Source: Parelaphostrongylus tenuis (taxonomy: Eukaryota > Nematoda > Chromadorea > Rhabditida > Metastrongylidae). Taken from it: 64,000 nucleotides of DNA. This document shows, in pieces, positions 47,801 to 59,480 of this stretch. The DNA lies in contig JAHQIW010005172.1 in assembly GCA_019055375.1 (NCBI GenBank), positions 1-64,000 of the forward strand. The letters run 5' to 3'. Made by a program: the position numbers and the translations under genes. The notes beneath the pieces were generated by a model. It made no database searches and had not been told where the DNA came from. It worked only from the letters and a program-made list of their open reading frames with translations. Within the stretch, counting starts at the first letter, position 1. Each line of letters starts with the position of its first letter.

Positions 47801-50800
47801 TATTTATATAACTAACATTGAAGATGTCCATATAACTGCCACGCGCACGGTTCGTGTCAGAATAGCAATTGTATCTGTGAGGAAGGCTTTACGGGTACGA
47901 TTATTGTTTTACAATTTCTTAACAGTCATTTAATCTTGTTTTATAGAGCATTTTCTTGCTTTTTTAGGTGCCTACTGTGATATGCGAACATGTACTAAGC
48001 GCGATGAGGGAAAACCAGGACCATGTTTGCATGGTGGGATTTGTAAAAACCTTCGATGCTCTTGTGCGACTTCTTACCACGGTGAGACTTTGTCATGAAT
48101 CAACGACAAAACTTCGGTAATGTTCGCAAGGACTTTACTGTTCTTTTTTTTTCTAACAGAAAAGCGACCTTTATCCCATAAGTCGGTTGTCTTGTTGAGG
48201 TGTTGTTTTCAAACCAAAAGTTCACGTAGTCATCATTATATTGCTTATTTGAATACTTGGATGGCTCGTCTACATGAGCAGTGTGGGACCCAACCAATTC
48301 GTTTTCTGCGCATAAAATTGTTGACCATGACGATGGTCTGCTCTGAACATGGTGACTTCCGCGAGACCTACCTTTAACCCTAATCTCGTTGCCATTTGCG
48401 CATGCAGATGGCTAACGTTGACCACGAATCGGTCCACTCATCGTATTTCAAGAGAACGCTTGCATTCTGTTCGATTCAGTTCAAGTGTTATTTTATTCCA
48501 TCTGTCACGTCTTCTTCTTATTATGTGACCTTTCGCCATCAATGTATGTTCTCCTAGGTCTTGAGGTAAGATAATTTTCGAAGATCTGGGCTGCCCAAGC
48601 CCGCTAAGCGTTTTAGGTGCCGATTGAAATTAGAAGAGTTTGTTTATACATTTCTTTGGACTTTTGAGCTTGTAGTGATTTAGTTTTCATAACATATCTT
48701 GAGCCTTTAATGAGGTCTGTCATGGCACTTTTGTAGTGGCACTCATATGAGGGAATCAACGACGAATAGCTTACACTGCCGTGAGGTGGAAAGACCATCC
48801 ATCGTGCAGTGTTTTGCAGTCGATTGCTCGTGATTGGTAAAATCTATCGTGTAACCCCTTTCTCCTATAAGTGAGAATCCCTCTAATAAGAGTATCCCTG
48901 GAACTAAAAGAATCGTGTAATTGATGAAGCTGTTGGGCCCATTTACATGTCTTGCACTATATAAGTGCCATGACAGGTTTCATAAACGACTCAGAATATG
49001 TAACGAAACTTCGTATAGACGCTCTGTTGGTGGTGCTGCGTGTTTTTGATTTGGAAAGAGTCTGAGCTAACAACACTGCAGCATAACAGAGCGCTGAGAG
49101 GACCGTGGAATCGAGTAGGTGAACGCGGAATTTCTGCCCCGTTAATTCGTCTGTGGCTTCTTTGGTAGGCCTGATTACGGCTCATGCTGCTCTTCCTCTT
49201 CTGCCTAGTTCCTCCTCCATATTGTTTATGTTTATTGATGTCCATAGTGAGGGTTTGTGATGGGTATTGCAGTGAGAGATTTTTCCAGTCTGAATTGCTC
49301 ATCCTTGCTTCATGTATTCTTCATGAACTGGACCCACGACCTGCATATAAACAGTAAGATTTTTTTCTTCTACTTCATAGAGTTCATCGAGTATCAGATC
49401 TGTTCTGTCGGCACTTTTGAAAGGATGACGATGTTGTTCGACTAGCGTAGATTGGTAGGAATTCTCCATAAATACATATGACCTCGTTCTGGTCGATCGA
49501 GGTCATCATTCATAGCATTGCGGGAGTAAATAACTTTGGCGATATCAGCGTCTTTTAGCGAATAACTTTTCCTGCGCCTATCGTGAGATGAGATGCTGAT
49601 GATGAGCCCTAGAGTTGAGCAAGAGGGAACGAGCGGCTTGGGGAACGTTTAAGAGCATCGAAGATGTAGTGAAGAGGACAAAGAACATCCGACTCCTTGT
49701 CCACCTTTTCGACTCGACAATTATCCCTGCCCTGACGTATGCTGCAGAAACCTGGTCGCTACGTAAGCAGGATGAAAGATCACTTGGAGTTATCGAACGC
49801 GCAGTGGAAAGGTCGATGCTAGTAGTATCCCGTATTTCGCAAATGAGAGAAAGGATCCGAAGTTCCGACCTACGTCAACGATCGAAAATCAGACACGCCG
49901 TTCTACACGCCAGGATATCGAAAATAAGGTGGGCCGGACACGTGATGCGCTTCAGCGACAACCGATGGACGAGAGCCGTTACCGACTGGATTCCGCGGGA
50001 CGTCAAGCGCTCTAAAGAAAGACCACTGACCCGTTGGTCCGATTTTTTCACGAAAGCGATGGAAGAAAGATACGATGCTCAGCGAATCCCTAGAGCGAGG
50101 AGGACCCACTGGGCTACTCTTGCACGCGATAGGGAAAAATGAAAGAGTTGCTGATACCCGCTCGAGTCACTCGACGATCAACGGGACGACAGGTGATACA
50201 GGTGATCGTGAGATGTCAATGGAAAAACTGTACTTATGTGCCAGAGTTTCGATATTAGTCAGCTAATGTTCTTATATAAGATTGACCGTCACTACATCGG
50301 TCGACGTTCAGCGATAGGACTGTGTTAGTTTCAATGCAGCCCATATTTTTTATAGTCGGTGAAATTAGGGACAAGGAGCAGATGGTGTTCCTCTTAGATT
50401 CCTATGGCCCGTGACACGTTTTGAGCGTCTGTCAAAATCACAAAGTGTTTGATATGCACAAGAAGGTATTTTCATGAACAACTTGTAGAAAACACTCAAC
50501 AGCCATATTGAAGGGCGGTTACAAAGACATTTGTGTGATGGTAAATTGTCAGTTGCTAGAAGTGTATGCAATGTGGTCCAATCTTGATCAAGAAATCGGC
50601 TGCAATATCGTGAGTCGGATTTGAGAGTGCAGAATCCCGAACAGTTTTGCTCCAGTGGGATTTTGGGATGTGAGATGAAGATCTGGGATTGTAACGATTG
50701 GTATACAACTTTCCTATTATTATTTCTCTATCGTGATATATTCATTCATCAGGGCGTATAGGGAAACACTATAATCGCGAGGCGTGTTCGGCCGAAATTT

Positions 50801-53436
50801 TAAGAACTTCATTGAGTTGCTTGCAGGTAAACGGTCAGGTCCTCCTTTATTCACCAGTCAGTTGAGGAGAGGACTTCAATGAGAACATCCTCGTCGCACA
50901 CGAAGGTGCTGATCAGGTCGCGTATACCATTTAAGTACCACTGAAGTATCAAATAAGTATTGTTTTCTGTTTGCAGAAATATGATAGGTCTTCATATAAG
51001 TCTTGCCGTGAAAAGACTTCAGTAACCAAGCGGCGATTTCATTTCTTCTGGAATATACATGATTTGGCCAAGAACCCTACACGACGGTCTCCGTTCTGGC
51101 TTCGTTCTTCCATTATGAATTTTACAATTTTATATTCGCTTGCCGTTTCTAATCCATCGTTGAAATTTTCGACAACAAGTTTATAGAACGACTTTTCGCT
51201 GTGAATTACTTCCTCCAATCTATAAGGAGCGACGATTTACTCTCATCTTGCAGTTAGGTGAGTAACAGTTGATGGTGCTTATTTTTTTCTGACTGGGAAA
51301 GCTTGAGATGAAGAATAGCTAGGCGCTGTGATAGGATTATGTGCCAAGTGATTAGATGGGAAACGCATGGATGTATGGCAAAGCAGACGTCTCCGATATA
51401 TTGTAATAACGAAAACTTCTCTCCACCAATGATGAGAGTTCTTTCGTCGAATTTTCGTATGTCGGTCCTCCTGCTTCTCGTCTTACAAAAGCCTTTGTAC
51501 CTTTATTATAGTTTTGCATGTGCAATCGAAAAGTTTTTCTCTAAATATACACGGTCTGCCGTTATGCTGCTAATCCGTGATTTACCGTTTTCATCATCGA
51601 ATTTTGTTTTTCGTATCACTGGATATGACACCTATATGTTTATGAACACTGAACAGCGCCTTGTGTTAAATGACCGAAAGTAGTGGCTCACTTTATAGGG
51701 AAATTTTGTTCATGACAAGTTCTCGTCGAACCTTCGTAAAATTACTGTGTAACATATTCCTGGGGCTCTCAAGACATCAGAGCAGATTATTTTCTTCTTG
51801 TTATTTCATTAGGATTGAAGGAGTTTTTGATTTATTTCAGGTGAGAATTGTCAGGTTCAGAACAAACAGTCTGTTTGGGATCGTATAACAGCGGATAGAG
51901 CGCCGGCGGGTCGTGCGTCTCATGCTTCTGTGATCATTGATGATTCGATTTGGAGTGTAGGTAAGCTTCTAAAGGTGCACTTAATCGCATTACAAAATAT
52001 TTCTTTAGGCGGTGAACACTTCAACGGTGTCATATTCGACGACCCTGTTGTGTTCAATTTAACATCTCGGTTATGGACTACAGTAGTGGTGGAAGGGAAA
52101 CACAAACCGGCCTCCAGATTTGACCACACTCTTGTTCGCTACAAAGTAAAGCTTTAACTTCTGACTATAATTTATCTTCTCTTAGATGTTATATTCCTAT
52201 TGGTAAAAACTTTGTGTAGAAATTCATGCCTTAAAAAAATTGACTGTTATAACACGGCAATATTGCTCTAGATGAAGTTGTTCATGTTCGGCGGTGTTAT
52301 TGGTCGGAAGAACATAACGAGTGAACTTTGGAGTTTCGATTTACAAACACGGGAATGGAGACTGGAAGGTGGAGAAAACAGCAACGTAATGGTGCGTCAG
52401 AGGCTTTCATGTATTTACGTGATTCGGATGCTTTTTGGAATCCACTGGGGCCTAATCTATTATCATTTGATTTTCGCTAAAATTGCTTATGCTATGGGAA
52501 TGTTATATTCACCAAGCGGCACTGCACCCTCAGACCACTTTTTTTTACATCTTAACGTTACTGTACTGGTGGTCGATACCTAAGGAACAGAATGCTTAAG
52601 AAAGCTGGGTCAAACATTTGCGTGTAGGAAGACTAAAAATCGGAAACTGGTGACGGAAAGGAGTGGTGAACTAGTTTAGTTGTGAACTACAAAGTATTAA
52701 CACCTCCTTATTTTGATGCTTTAGGGAACGGTCAAGAGCATCCAACTTCGGCAACTATCAAACGTTGTTTCTTCTTATATAAGATTTACTTTTCACCGTT
52801 TATCACAGTATGATCGAAAAAGAAGCTGTTCTTCCTCAAAGGGAGTGACCTGACGCACTACGCCAGCACCAAACCATCAGGCTGTCGTCACGGCCCTCTC
52901 TTAGTGAATTTTCATCTTTGAAAAGTACTGCCTAACTTTATCGGTACCAAACCGTTGAACCGATTGCCACCAATCCTTGAAAAGGATTTTTCATTTTACT
53001 CCATAACGATCGAGAGACGGGTAGTCCTGGTTGCGTAAAAGAAGTGCGACGAAGTTTTAAAACCAACATCATACTGTGCTTTTGTAAACACTTCTTTGTC
53101 CCCACAGTTCAACAATTCCATGCGGTTTCCGCTGCATATGTTCCAATTTGATTTTATGGAGTGGATGTGCCAAAAGGCATTTCATGTCATGTAATTATGT
53201 ATAGCGATTATGCAAAAATTTTTTGTAAGAAATTTTTGTACGTATATCTGTATATATATGCGCGTGTATATATAAATACACATATATATATATATATATA
53301 TTTATACATTTATTTGTTTACGTGTATACGCATACATATGTACATATATGTATACACGAGCATATATATGCACATGCATGCACTAAAGATTGATAGAGCA
53401 CATCGTATATATACGTGTATATATATATGCATATAT

Positions 53437-53472
<36 letters not shown>

Positions 53473-55199
53473 TGCACACGTATATCTATTTATGGTCTAT
53501 CAGTCAAGAGAAAAAAAGTATGTCGATGTTATATGAAAGGCAAATGTGTACAAAGCTACTAATTTCCTTTGCAGTAAATTGTGAGTATTGTGAGTATTGT
53601 ATTGTGCCGGCACATTCCTCAAACCCCTTTCATAACTCAATTCTTGGCTGAATGAGTTTTTATTACACAAGGAATCTTGCTGTCAGAGTTTACCACTTCT
53701 TTTGCAGAGACGAATCGAAAATATGACTTCATCCAATATGAAGCGTGAGATTGATTTGCGGGCCTGGTTCATGTTTTCTTGCGAAAGATTTTGTATACCC
53801 GTTAGAAGGGTGACTTTTTCTCATTTCAACGCGATACATATTTCCAACCCCGTAATGATCTCGTACTCTGGCTTGTCGAGGGGCTTCAACTTTTGCTGGA
53901 AAAAGTTCCTTGTGAAGATGGTTTTTATTGGTGCACACGATCTTCTAAGACATGCGCTACCAGTTTTTGTTTGTTCTATCCATTTTCGTTCGACAATATG
54001 TTCGACCCATCTTTTTTTTAGCAGGGCAAATCTAGTGGTTTCTTTCCTTCATTTTCGTGTTTCCTAAAAAATGATGTGTGGTAATTACTTCCCTCTGTTA
54101 CTGCTGCTTATTGAACGATGAATATGGATGCCTTGGTTTTCCTTGGATAGTGATAATGACGAACTTGTAGGTTACACAGTTCAAATTCGCTGCTGTACTG
54201 TTTAACTGCTTCTGTCGTTTGGCTAGTACACCATATGTCAGTCTGGGAAATTTCACAGAATAGCTGCTATAAAGAGACTTGAAGAGATGGAGTTAAATGA
54301 AAACTGTGAAAATGTGGCAGCTATAAGTGTCACAGTGAACAGTACGAAAACTTAAGTGCCATTTACTCAGCAGAACCGAAATTAAATCTCGTAACGAGAG
54401 TAGTAAGGTGTGTTACTCGTAGACGAAATTTCCGTCAAATGGTTGGACTTGTTAAAATTCTTTGGATTATGTTTGAATTTATCACATTATAGCAACAGGA
54501 AAACTGTATCATCGCTCAAGGAATTTAGTGATGTGTTGAAGCGTTATAATACAGCAGTGCCCTGTGGTCATGAAGATACGCAAAATATACCATCGTAGAG
54601 AAATTTTTTTTGTTATATGGGAGGAAAGCTAAATTACATGGGAGAGCAAAAAAGGAAATATAATAAAGTTTACAAAAAATGTTATAATAATAGGCAGGAT
54701 CTTCATCAATTTGTCAGTATGACGATTTAGGTACAACAGGGTTTTGCTTTGTTGATCAAGATAATGTCAATCGTTTTGGGCTTGACATTCTATGAAATGT
54801 ACTAGGAATCGACATTTACTAATGGATATTTTTACTATTTGATTCTAAGTGTACTGGTATAGGCACCTCCGCTGTCACTTGCTGGACATAGTGCACATGT
54901 GACTGGATCACAAATGCTGATATTTTTTTGGCTTTCATCCTGAGAAAGGATTTGTTCACAACGCTCAGATTTTCACATTTGGTGAGTATTTTATACATTT
55001 TAGCTTGCTGAAATTTTCTTGGTTATTTACGCCGCTTTTTAGAAATAGAAGTTGGCTGTTCGGGAATGCAAAGGATCAGGGGTATGGACGGTTTCGACAT
55101 TCTTCTGTTCAATATAAATCAAATACCGTTAGCTACTTTTGCCTTTTATCTTTTGAAATCCCACTATCAGAAAAGTAGTGTGGTATCTAACGATATAAC
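44810..55199 (+). CDS. Attractin-like membrane glycoprotein, 5' portion
   Basis: Ten exons can be joined with GT-AG borders. EGF is at 44810-44925 (CDRHCYNGLC, CSKGWVGAQCDHCYGRIK). CUB is at 47221-47308, 47377-47492 and 47572-47685 (KCTWVIE, ECGWDFVYIYDGDGVYG, LIYFFSDLAMNLNGFNITY). Two further EGF modules are at 47824-47894 and 47968-48081. Kelch repeats are at 51841-51960, 52009-52145, 52272-52391, 54863-54981 and 55043-55199 (SVGGEHFNG, KLFMFGGVIG, LAGHSAHV). Phases agree through the exon at 52391. This EGF-CUB-EGF-EGF-kelch order is that of attractin; MEGF8 begins with CUB. Attractins are type I membrane proteins linked to melanocortin signalling and neural maintenance in mammals; the nematode role is not known to me. 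The kelch exon at 54863 has a seven-T run (54923-54929) that shifts the frame, and the exon at 55043 seems to change frame twice. The remaining kelch blades, PSI, lectin and transmembrane parts were not found. The start codon is unresolved. Confidence 0.85.
45680..45940 (+). repeat. tRNA-derived SINE, third family, copy 2
   Basis: It shares with 26375-26645 the series CCATGGCTCACCTAGCCATC, TGCCAGACTGGTCCCAG, GGCCACTTGAATAC, TGCATTCATTCACCC and CAACGCTGAGAGCTTTATCC. The tRNA-like head is worn. It lies in an intron of the attractin-like gene. Confidence 0.55.
48685..49005. mobile_element. MITE, compact copy with clear terminal inverted repeats
   Basis: The left arm ATAACATATCTTGAGCC... TCTGTCATGGCACTTTTGTA is mirrored at the right end (complement: GTTACATATTCTGAGTC ... 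CTGTCATGGCACTTATATA), giving about 50-bp arms. It is 320 bp long and non-coding, in the largest early intron of the attractin-like gene. Confidence 0.7.
49595..50215 (+). mobile_element. RTE 3' end with intact C-terminal frame
   Basis: The plus strand carries 176 uninterrupted codons from the C-terminal region of the RTE polyprotein. It includes STIIPALTYAAETWSLRK, RSKIRHAVLHARISKIRWAG, RWTRAVTDWIPRDVKRSKER and RRTHWATLARDREK. A short 3' untranslated segment and the terminal repeat ACAGGTGATACAGGTGAT follow. It is 5'-truncated at about 49595. The open frame, unlike the other copies, suggests a fairly recent insertion into the attractin-like gene's 3.8-kb intron. Confidence 0.85.
53235..53480. 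repeat. AT-rich microsatellite in an attractin intron
   Basis: Tandem TA with CATA/TATG interruptions, similar to 26.7 kb and 60.8 kb. The Ile/Tyr-rich frame through it is not a gene. Confidence 0.9.
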
Positions 55200-55269
55200 G
55201 TAAGCGCTGATTTGCCATAGACTACTCTTGTAGTATTTCCAGATGAAAAAAATCAAAAATTGATTTTTT

Positions 55270-55515
55270 TCGGAAGATCATCTCATTATTATTTAAGCCT
55301 ACATGTCACATGATTTGGTAATGGGCTCTTGTACAGCCAGATACACGTGTTTCGACCTTACAGTCTCGTCCAGATGATTGGCTAAAAAAATTGGAAGAGG
55401 ACGGGTTCCGCGTGACTGTCGTGACTGTAAGGTCGAAACACGCGTATCGATCTGTACAAAAGCTTATTATCAGACCACATCGCACCTTGGCTCGAATAAT
55501 AATAAGGAGATCTAT
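55270..55515. mobile_element. Foldback element, diverged
   Basis: Left-arm blocks (GATCATCTCATTATTATTTAAG, GGTAATGGGCTCTTGTACAG, ACACGTGTTTCGACCTTACAG) reappear reversed and complemented in the right arm, around a short centre at about 55380. The blocks match the palindrome at 62302-62609. It lies just after the last recognised kelch exon. The frame at 55378-55710 follows from the repeat. Confidence 0.65.
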
Positions 55516-55611
55516 AGAAATTTGAGCGTGGTCTCAATAGAAACACTCGAAATAGAGGTATATATGATTCCTCTTGGTTACAAGGGGACAAGCGAATATC
55601 CGGCCTCATCC

Positions 55612-55795
55612 GCTGGACAGGAATTTTCAATTGGAGTGTTGGTGATAATTCGAAAGCTTAAATCTCTGGCTACTGCCCCACATGAGAGGTTTTTGAAAGC
55701 CTTATTTTGACGTTGTCACAGAAGGAAATCTCTTATGTTCCACACGCGCTTCAAATTATTATTACTAACGCTCCTATGGAAGTCTCCTTATAACT
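55612..55795. mobile_element. MITE of the TTCGCTGGA family, partial
   Basis: The left end 'TCCGCTGGACAGGAATTTTC' and 'GTGTTGGTGATAATTCG' resemble 44309-44365. A weak mirror ('ATTATTATTACTAACGCTCC') closes it near 55790. Confidence 0.45.
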
Positions 55796-56214
55796 TAAAA
55801 AAAAACCGAAAATTCTTTCCTAATCAGGTTTGATTTCTATTCCAGAAAAGTGTGCATCTGCTTTGAAAAACCTGATTTCAATAACAACGGGGGATTCCAG
55901 CTTATTTCAAAATTCACAGAAAGCAAATTTGATTTGATATTTTGAGAATAGCCTTTGGGAAGAAGTAACTGGTATAAGTCAAAGAGTGGTACGTTCACTA
56001 ACTAGCCTCAAATTCTTCATTTTGCAACGCCTAACTGAAACGTTCAGTAAAAAGAAGCCGATAGCAAGTAGAGTTTATATAAAATATCAGACTAGGATTG
56101 GGATTCCAGTTTTACTATACATCCCTCGTGTGTAAGTGATTTCACAAATAGAAGATTGCTTCAAAGGAAAATTCTATATGGGAAAATTTTCAGACAATCT
56201 AAATGTAAACCTAA

Positions 56215-56400
56215 GTGAATTGAGTGGTGAGCAAAAATACGATCTCAGACCTTTGTAGTGGTAGCATGCGTTCTCGGTATAGGTGTAACGAGGGTTCAAC
56301 TCCCGTCTGAGGTCGTATTTTTGCTCACCACTTAATCTTCTCAGGTTTATATGAAATAACATAACAGTGCAGAAAAGCAGTAAAAACACGAGGATTTTTG
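56215..56400 (+). repeat. tRNA-like SINE flanked by 28-bp inverted arms
   Basis: A tRNA-like core ('GTAGTGGTAGCATGCG' ... 'GAGGGTTCAACTCCC') is bracketed by GAGTGGTGAGCAAAAATACG (continuing ATCTCAGACC) and, after the core, its near-perfect reverse complement. The outer body (CAGTGCAGAAAAGCAGTAAA) matches 43795-43965. The complementary strand's frame is incidental. Confidence 0.65.
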
Positions 56401-57362
56401 AGTATTATATATTACAATCGTGGGTATTCAATATATTGGTCGAAAGGTAATTCAAACCACTTCTTACTAAATCCTCCTTGATTCTACGCCAAGTCTAATG
56501 ATTTGCGTTGTTATATTCATGGGATAGCATTAGGCACATCAAAGTGTTTGTGTAATTGTGTAGAAAGTTTAAGCGCGTTCTTTGGAGTCGCCATTATTCG
56601 GCTAAATTTTTTTCATGATTAATACTCGGTGATGATTAGAAATCGTGGTCATAAATAATTAGTAATAGCAAAAACTACTACGACTACGACAGCTAATCAA
56701 TCCAATTGTTATGTGACTGCGTTCATTTCGCCTCCACCGCCTGCAAAAGCAGGAATGCGCCTTATGACTCTGCATCATCTAGATAAACATGAATTAGTTC
56801 AAGTGAACAAGCCGCTGGTAAAACCACCGAGATAGGGACGGTTAACAATTGGATCACTGCGGCTTAGGGGGCGGTAAAGGTACTAAGCAGCTACAATGAA
56901 CATTTTACACAAAGTAAGCTTTTAAATGAAACGAAATATTGATTATTCATCTCGAGATCGGATTATCATTAAGTTTCAAAATAGTACTAATCACTTTGTT
57001 TGGGTACTGACTACCATGAAATGTCTTATTTGGAACGGAAATCTTACCATCTGCGATTTTCTGTAACACAAATAAGGCAATCAATCGGAGGATAGAGGGA
57101 GAGTTGAAGCGACTTCACCCATATGTTTGAGTGTCCCAATGTGGAACCGACTTCACTTGCCATACAAGAGCACTGCTTAATGGTTGAAATGTATGATGTT
57201 GACGCACCGTTGTGGTTCTAAAGAATTTGAGACATCAAAACGTAAATAATATTACTATAGGTAGCTTTAATTTGAAGCGACAAATGCCCAATAAAATCAT
57301 TTACCTTTTTGCTTTGAAGAGTGACCGGACCTAGAGGACGTGACATTAAATAAATAAAAATA
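56401..57362. other. No gene seen; expected attractin and PIWI exons absent
   Basis: I searched this stretch for kelch blades on the plus strand and for the catalytic half of PIWI on the minus strand and found neither. It is AT-rich, with short frames only. Confidence 0.4.
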
Positions 57363-59480
57363 TTAAGAAATTGCACTAAGGGCGTCTGTTGTAGCTTCCC
57401 GTTCGATCTCCGTTTCGGAAAGAGGCTGTGGAATTGATATCTCAAATCTAACGAAAATGACGGCGCAGTCTTAGAGCCACTTCTTATCGTCAATTTCAGG
57501 ACCAAGCATGATATTATAATTCACGCCGCCAAGCTTCTCATTGATCTTTGCTACCACATTATCGAGTGTTTGATTTTGATTCTTGGACATTACATCTTTG
57601 ACCTTGTTAACTCGAATCTCTTGAGAGACGATTTTATATTGCAATTCGAGAAGCTTGATCAAGTCATGTTGTTGTATACTGTCTGATGTGATGAACATGA
57701 GAAATTTGCGGTTCTTCTTTTTCTGTTCGGCATAAAACTCCTTGTGACCATCGTAAGTCTGGCGCTTCAGATAGGAAATTTTGGAAACTTTGCTAACTTG
57801 CATCCCAAGGGACTGACAAGATTTTTCGATTCGGGCGACGTAATCATTAATGTTCACATGACCGAAGTCGCTCTGCGTCAGGGTCGCACATACGGTCCAG
57901 TTAGATAAGTTCGCAGGTTCAAGAAAGCGGGCACGATCCCAGCTCCACTTACAATCAGCTTTCACTCTATTCGATCCACCATAGATACCAGCTGGAGGAG
58001 GCAGCACTCGGCCAATTACGTTCGTGAATCCTATCCACAATTATGCCCGCTTTTAAAGGAGAGCATTCCCAGGGATAATCTTCAGCGCACTCTTCATTAT
58101 TTTCGTCTGGTTGAGACGATGCTGCATAAGCGTTGCAGATGCCCTAATGAGAGCCGCCACATCAGTAGGAGTTTGCTGCTGTTGTATAACTGTTTGCGAT
58201 GAAGCAACACAGAGCAGCTCCACTATATAACATAGATGTGAATTGTGTCGTTCTGACACAGTGAACAATCCTGGATACTTTGATTGAACATTATAGTTTT
58301 TCATTTAGTACTATTCAACAGTAATTTGCTTTCCATCGGAACTTTGAAATCTCAATGAGTTAACGGCGGCAGCGATACCACCGATTGGAAACGTCCTATT
58401 TTTTCCGTATGAAGTTGTCACTTATAACCCCTTGATGACTTGAAGAATTTCTTTCATAACATTCGGCCTGCTGACGGTCTGCACAGAGAAGTTCGACTTG
58501 CCACTACGTTGATCAATGAATATCGACATTTGCAAGAATTTCTCGAGCAAACTCTGCTCGTCAAAGTGAAAAGCGCTTTTTGTCACGTCTGCCACGATAC
58601 GGAGTACATTCACCACCGTCACCTTCCAACACTTTCACACTTTTCGATAATCCGATATCCATATACTCTCGATCTGTGAGCGGTGGCAGCTCGCTGTCAC
58701 TGAAGTCGAATGCTCGATGGTTAAATAGGTAGTGCGCCTTGGATTCATACGCAACGAATTTCGACGTTTCCATATATCCTTCCTGTGAAATAGCAAGATT
58801 CAAAACCTCTAGAATGGCTTTGTCACGCTCGATATCGCGCCCATTAACTACCTTCACAACATCGTTCGACGTTACTTGATATTTTTCAATTACTTTCTTG
58901 ATAACGGCACGAATTCCTTTAGAGTCATCAGCCAAACTTGACAGCACACTAACTGGTAGGAAGAATTCTTTCATCTCTCCACCAAGTTTTAATTCTACTT
59001 GAGCAGAAAAAAGTAATGGGCGCAATCATAGAAAAGAATTCCATCCCTTGTAAAGACATCAGAAAACTGCTCGATAAACTGTTTGTAGATGATCAAAGTT
59101 AAAGTTTTACGCTGCTGCTCAGGAAAGTCGTATTTTGTTTGTTTGGTGAGTTTTTGGAAATGTTTGCGACCATCCCTCTCGTAAACGATGTACATACGAA
59201 CATCGCACTTGAAGAAATGCACATTGGGCTTCAGATTTAGCCTTGTCAGATTCGTCATAAATTCAATCTTGTTTCCTCGACCTCCTGAAGGTCTTTTTTT
59301 CTGGCATTGCAACTGTTTGACAGATAAGTCCGCCAAGGCGGTCTTCAACTTATCTATCACTGAAAAGTTGATTGAGCGTTGACGAGCAACAGATGTTCTC
59401 AAACTTGGGTGAACAGTTTCTTTAGTCAGCAAAAACAGTGCGTAATGCGAGACGCACAAACCTAAATTTTCAACCAACCA
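57363..59480 (-). pseudogene. WAGO-like Argonaute, intronless pseudogene truncated in PIWI
   Basis: Minus-strand segments follow Argonaute order without introns. N-terminal: GGRGNKIEFMTNLTRLNLK, then FTRDGILFYDCAHYF. Linker 1: SAQVELKLGGEMKEFF, MDIGLSKSVKVLEG and VADVTKSAFHFDEQSLLEKF. PAZ: FPIGGIAAAVNSLRFQ, then GKQITVE-stop-Y-stop where VEQYF is expected, then KYPGLFTV. MID: GFTNVIGRVLPPPAGIYGG, KLLELQYKIVSQEIRV, KINEKLGGVNYNIMLGP. Then the PIWI entry: VRFEISIPQPLSETEIER. In-frame stops lie at 58422, 58311, 58305, 58053 and 57471. Frame changes lie in a six-base homopolymer at 59007-59012, near 58608-58625, and on both sides of a KAGIIVDR stretch at about 58030-58050. Similarity ends at 57363, before any catalytic residue. 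The worm-specific WAGO assignment rests on these motifs and is an inference. Argonautes bind small RNAs; WAGOs act with secondary 22G RNAs. This copy cannot encode a working protein. Confidence 0.85.

Noticed and set aside
44810..48081. MEGF8-like or Notch-type EGF protein
   Set aside because: The first module is EGF before CUB with the GWVGAQCDHCYGRI pattern, which fits attractin; there is no run of calcium-binding EGF repeats.
57218..57505. 95-codon minus-strand frame at the end of the Argonaute copy, with a small possible exon before GTAAAT
   Set aside because: It is in another frame than the Argonaute and has no PIWI motif. The in-frame reading across the stop at 57471 is the one that matches.
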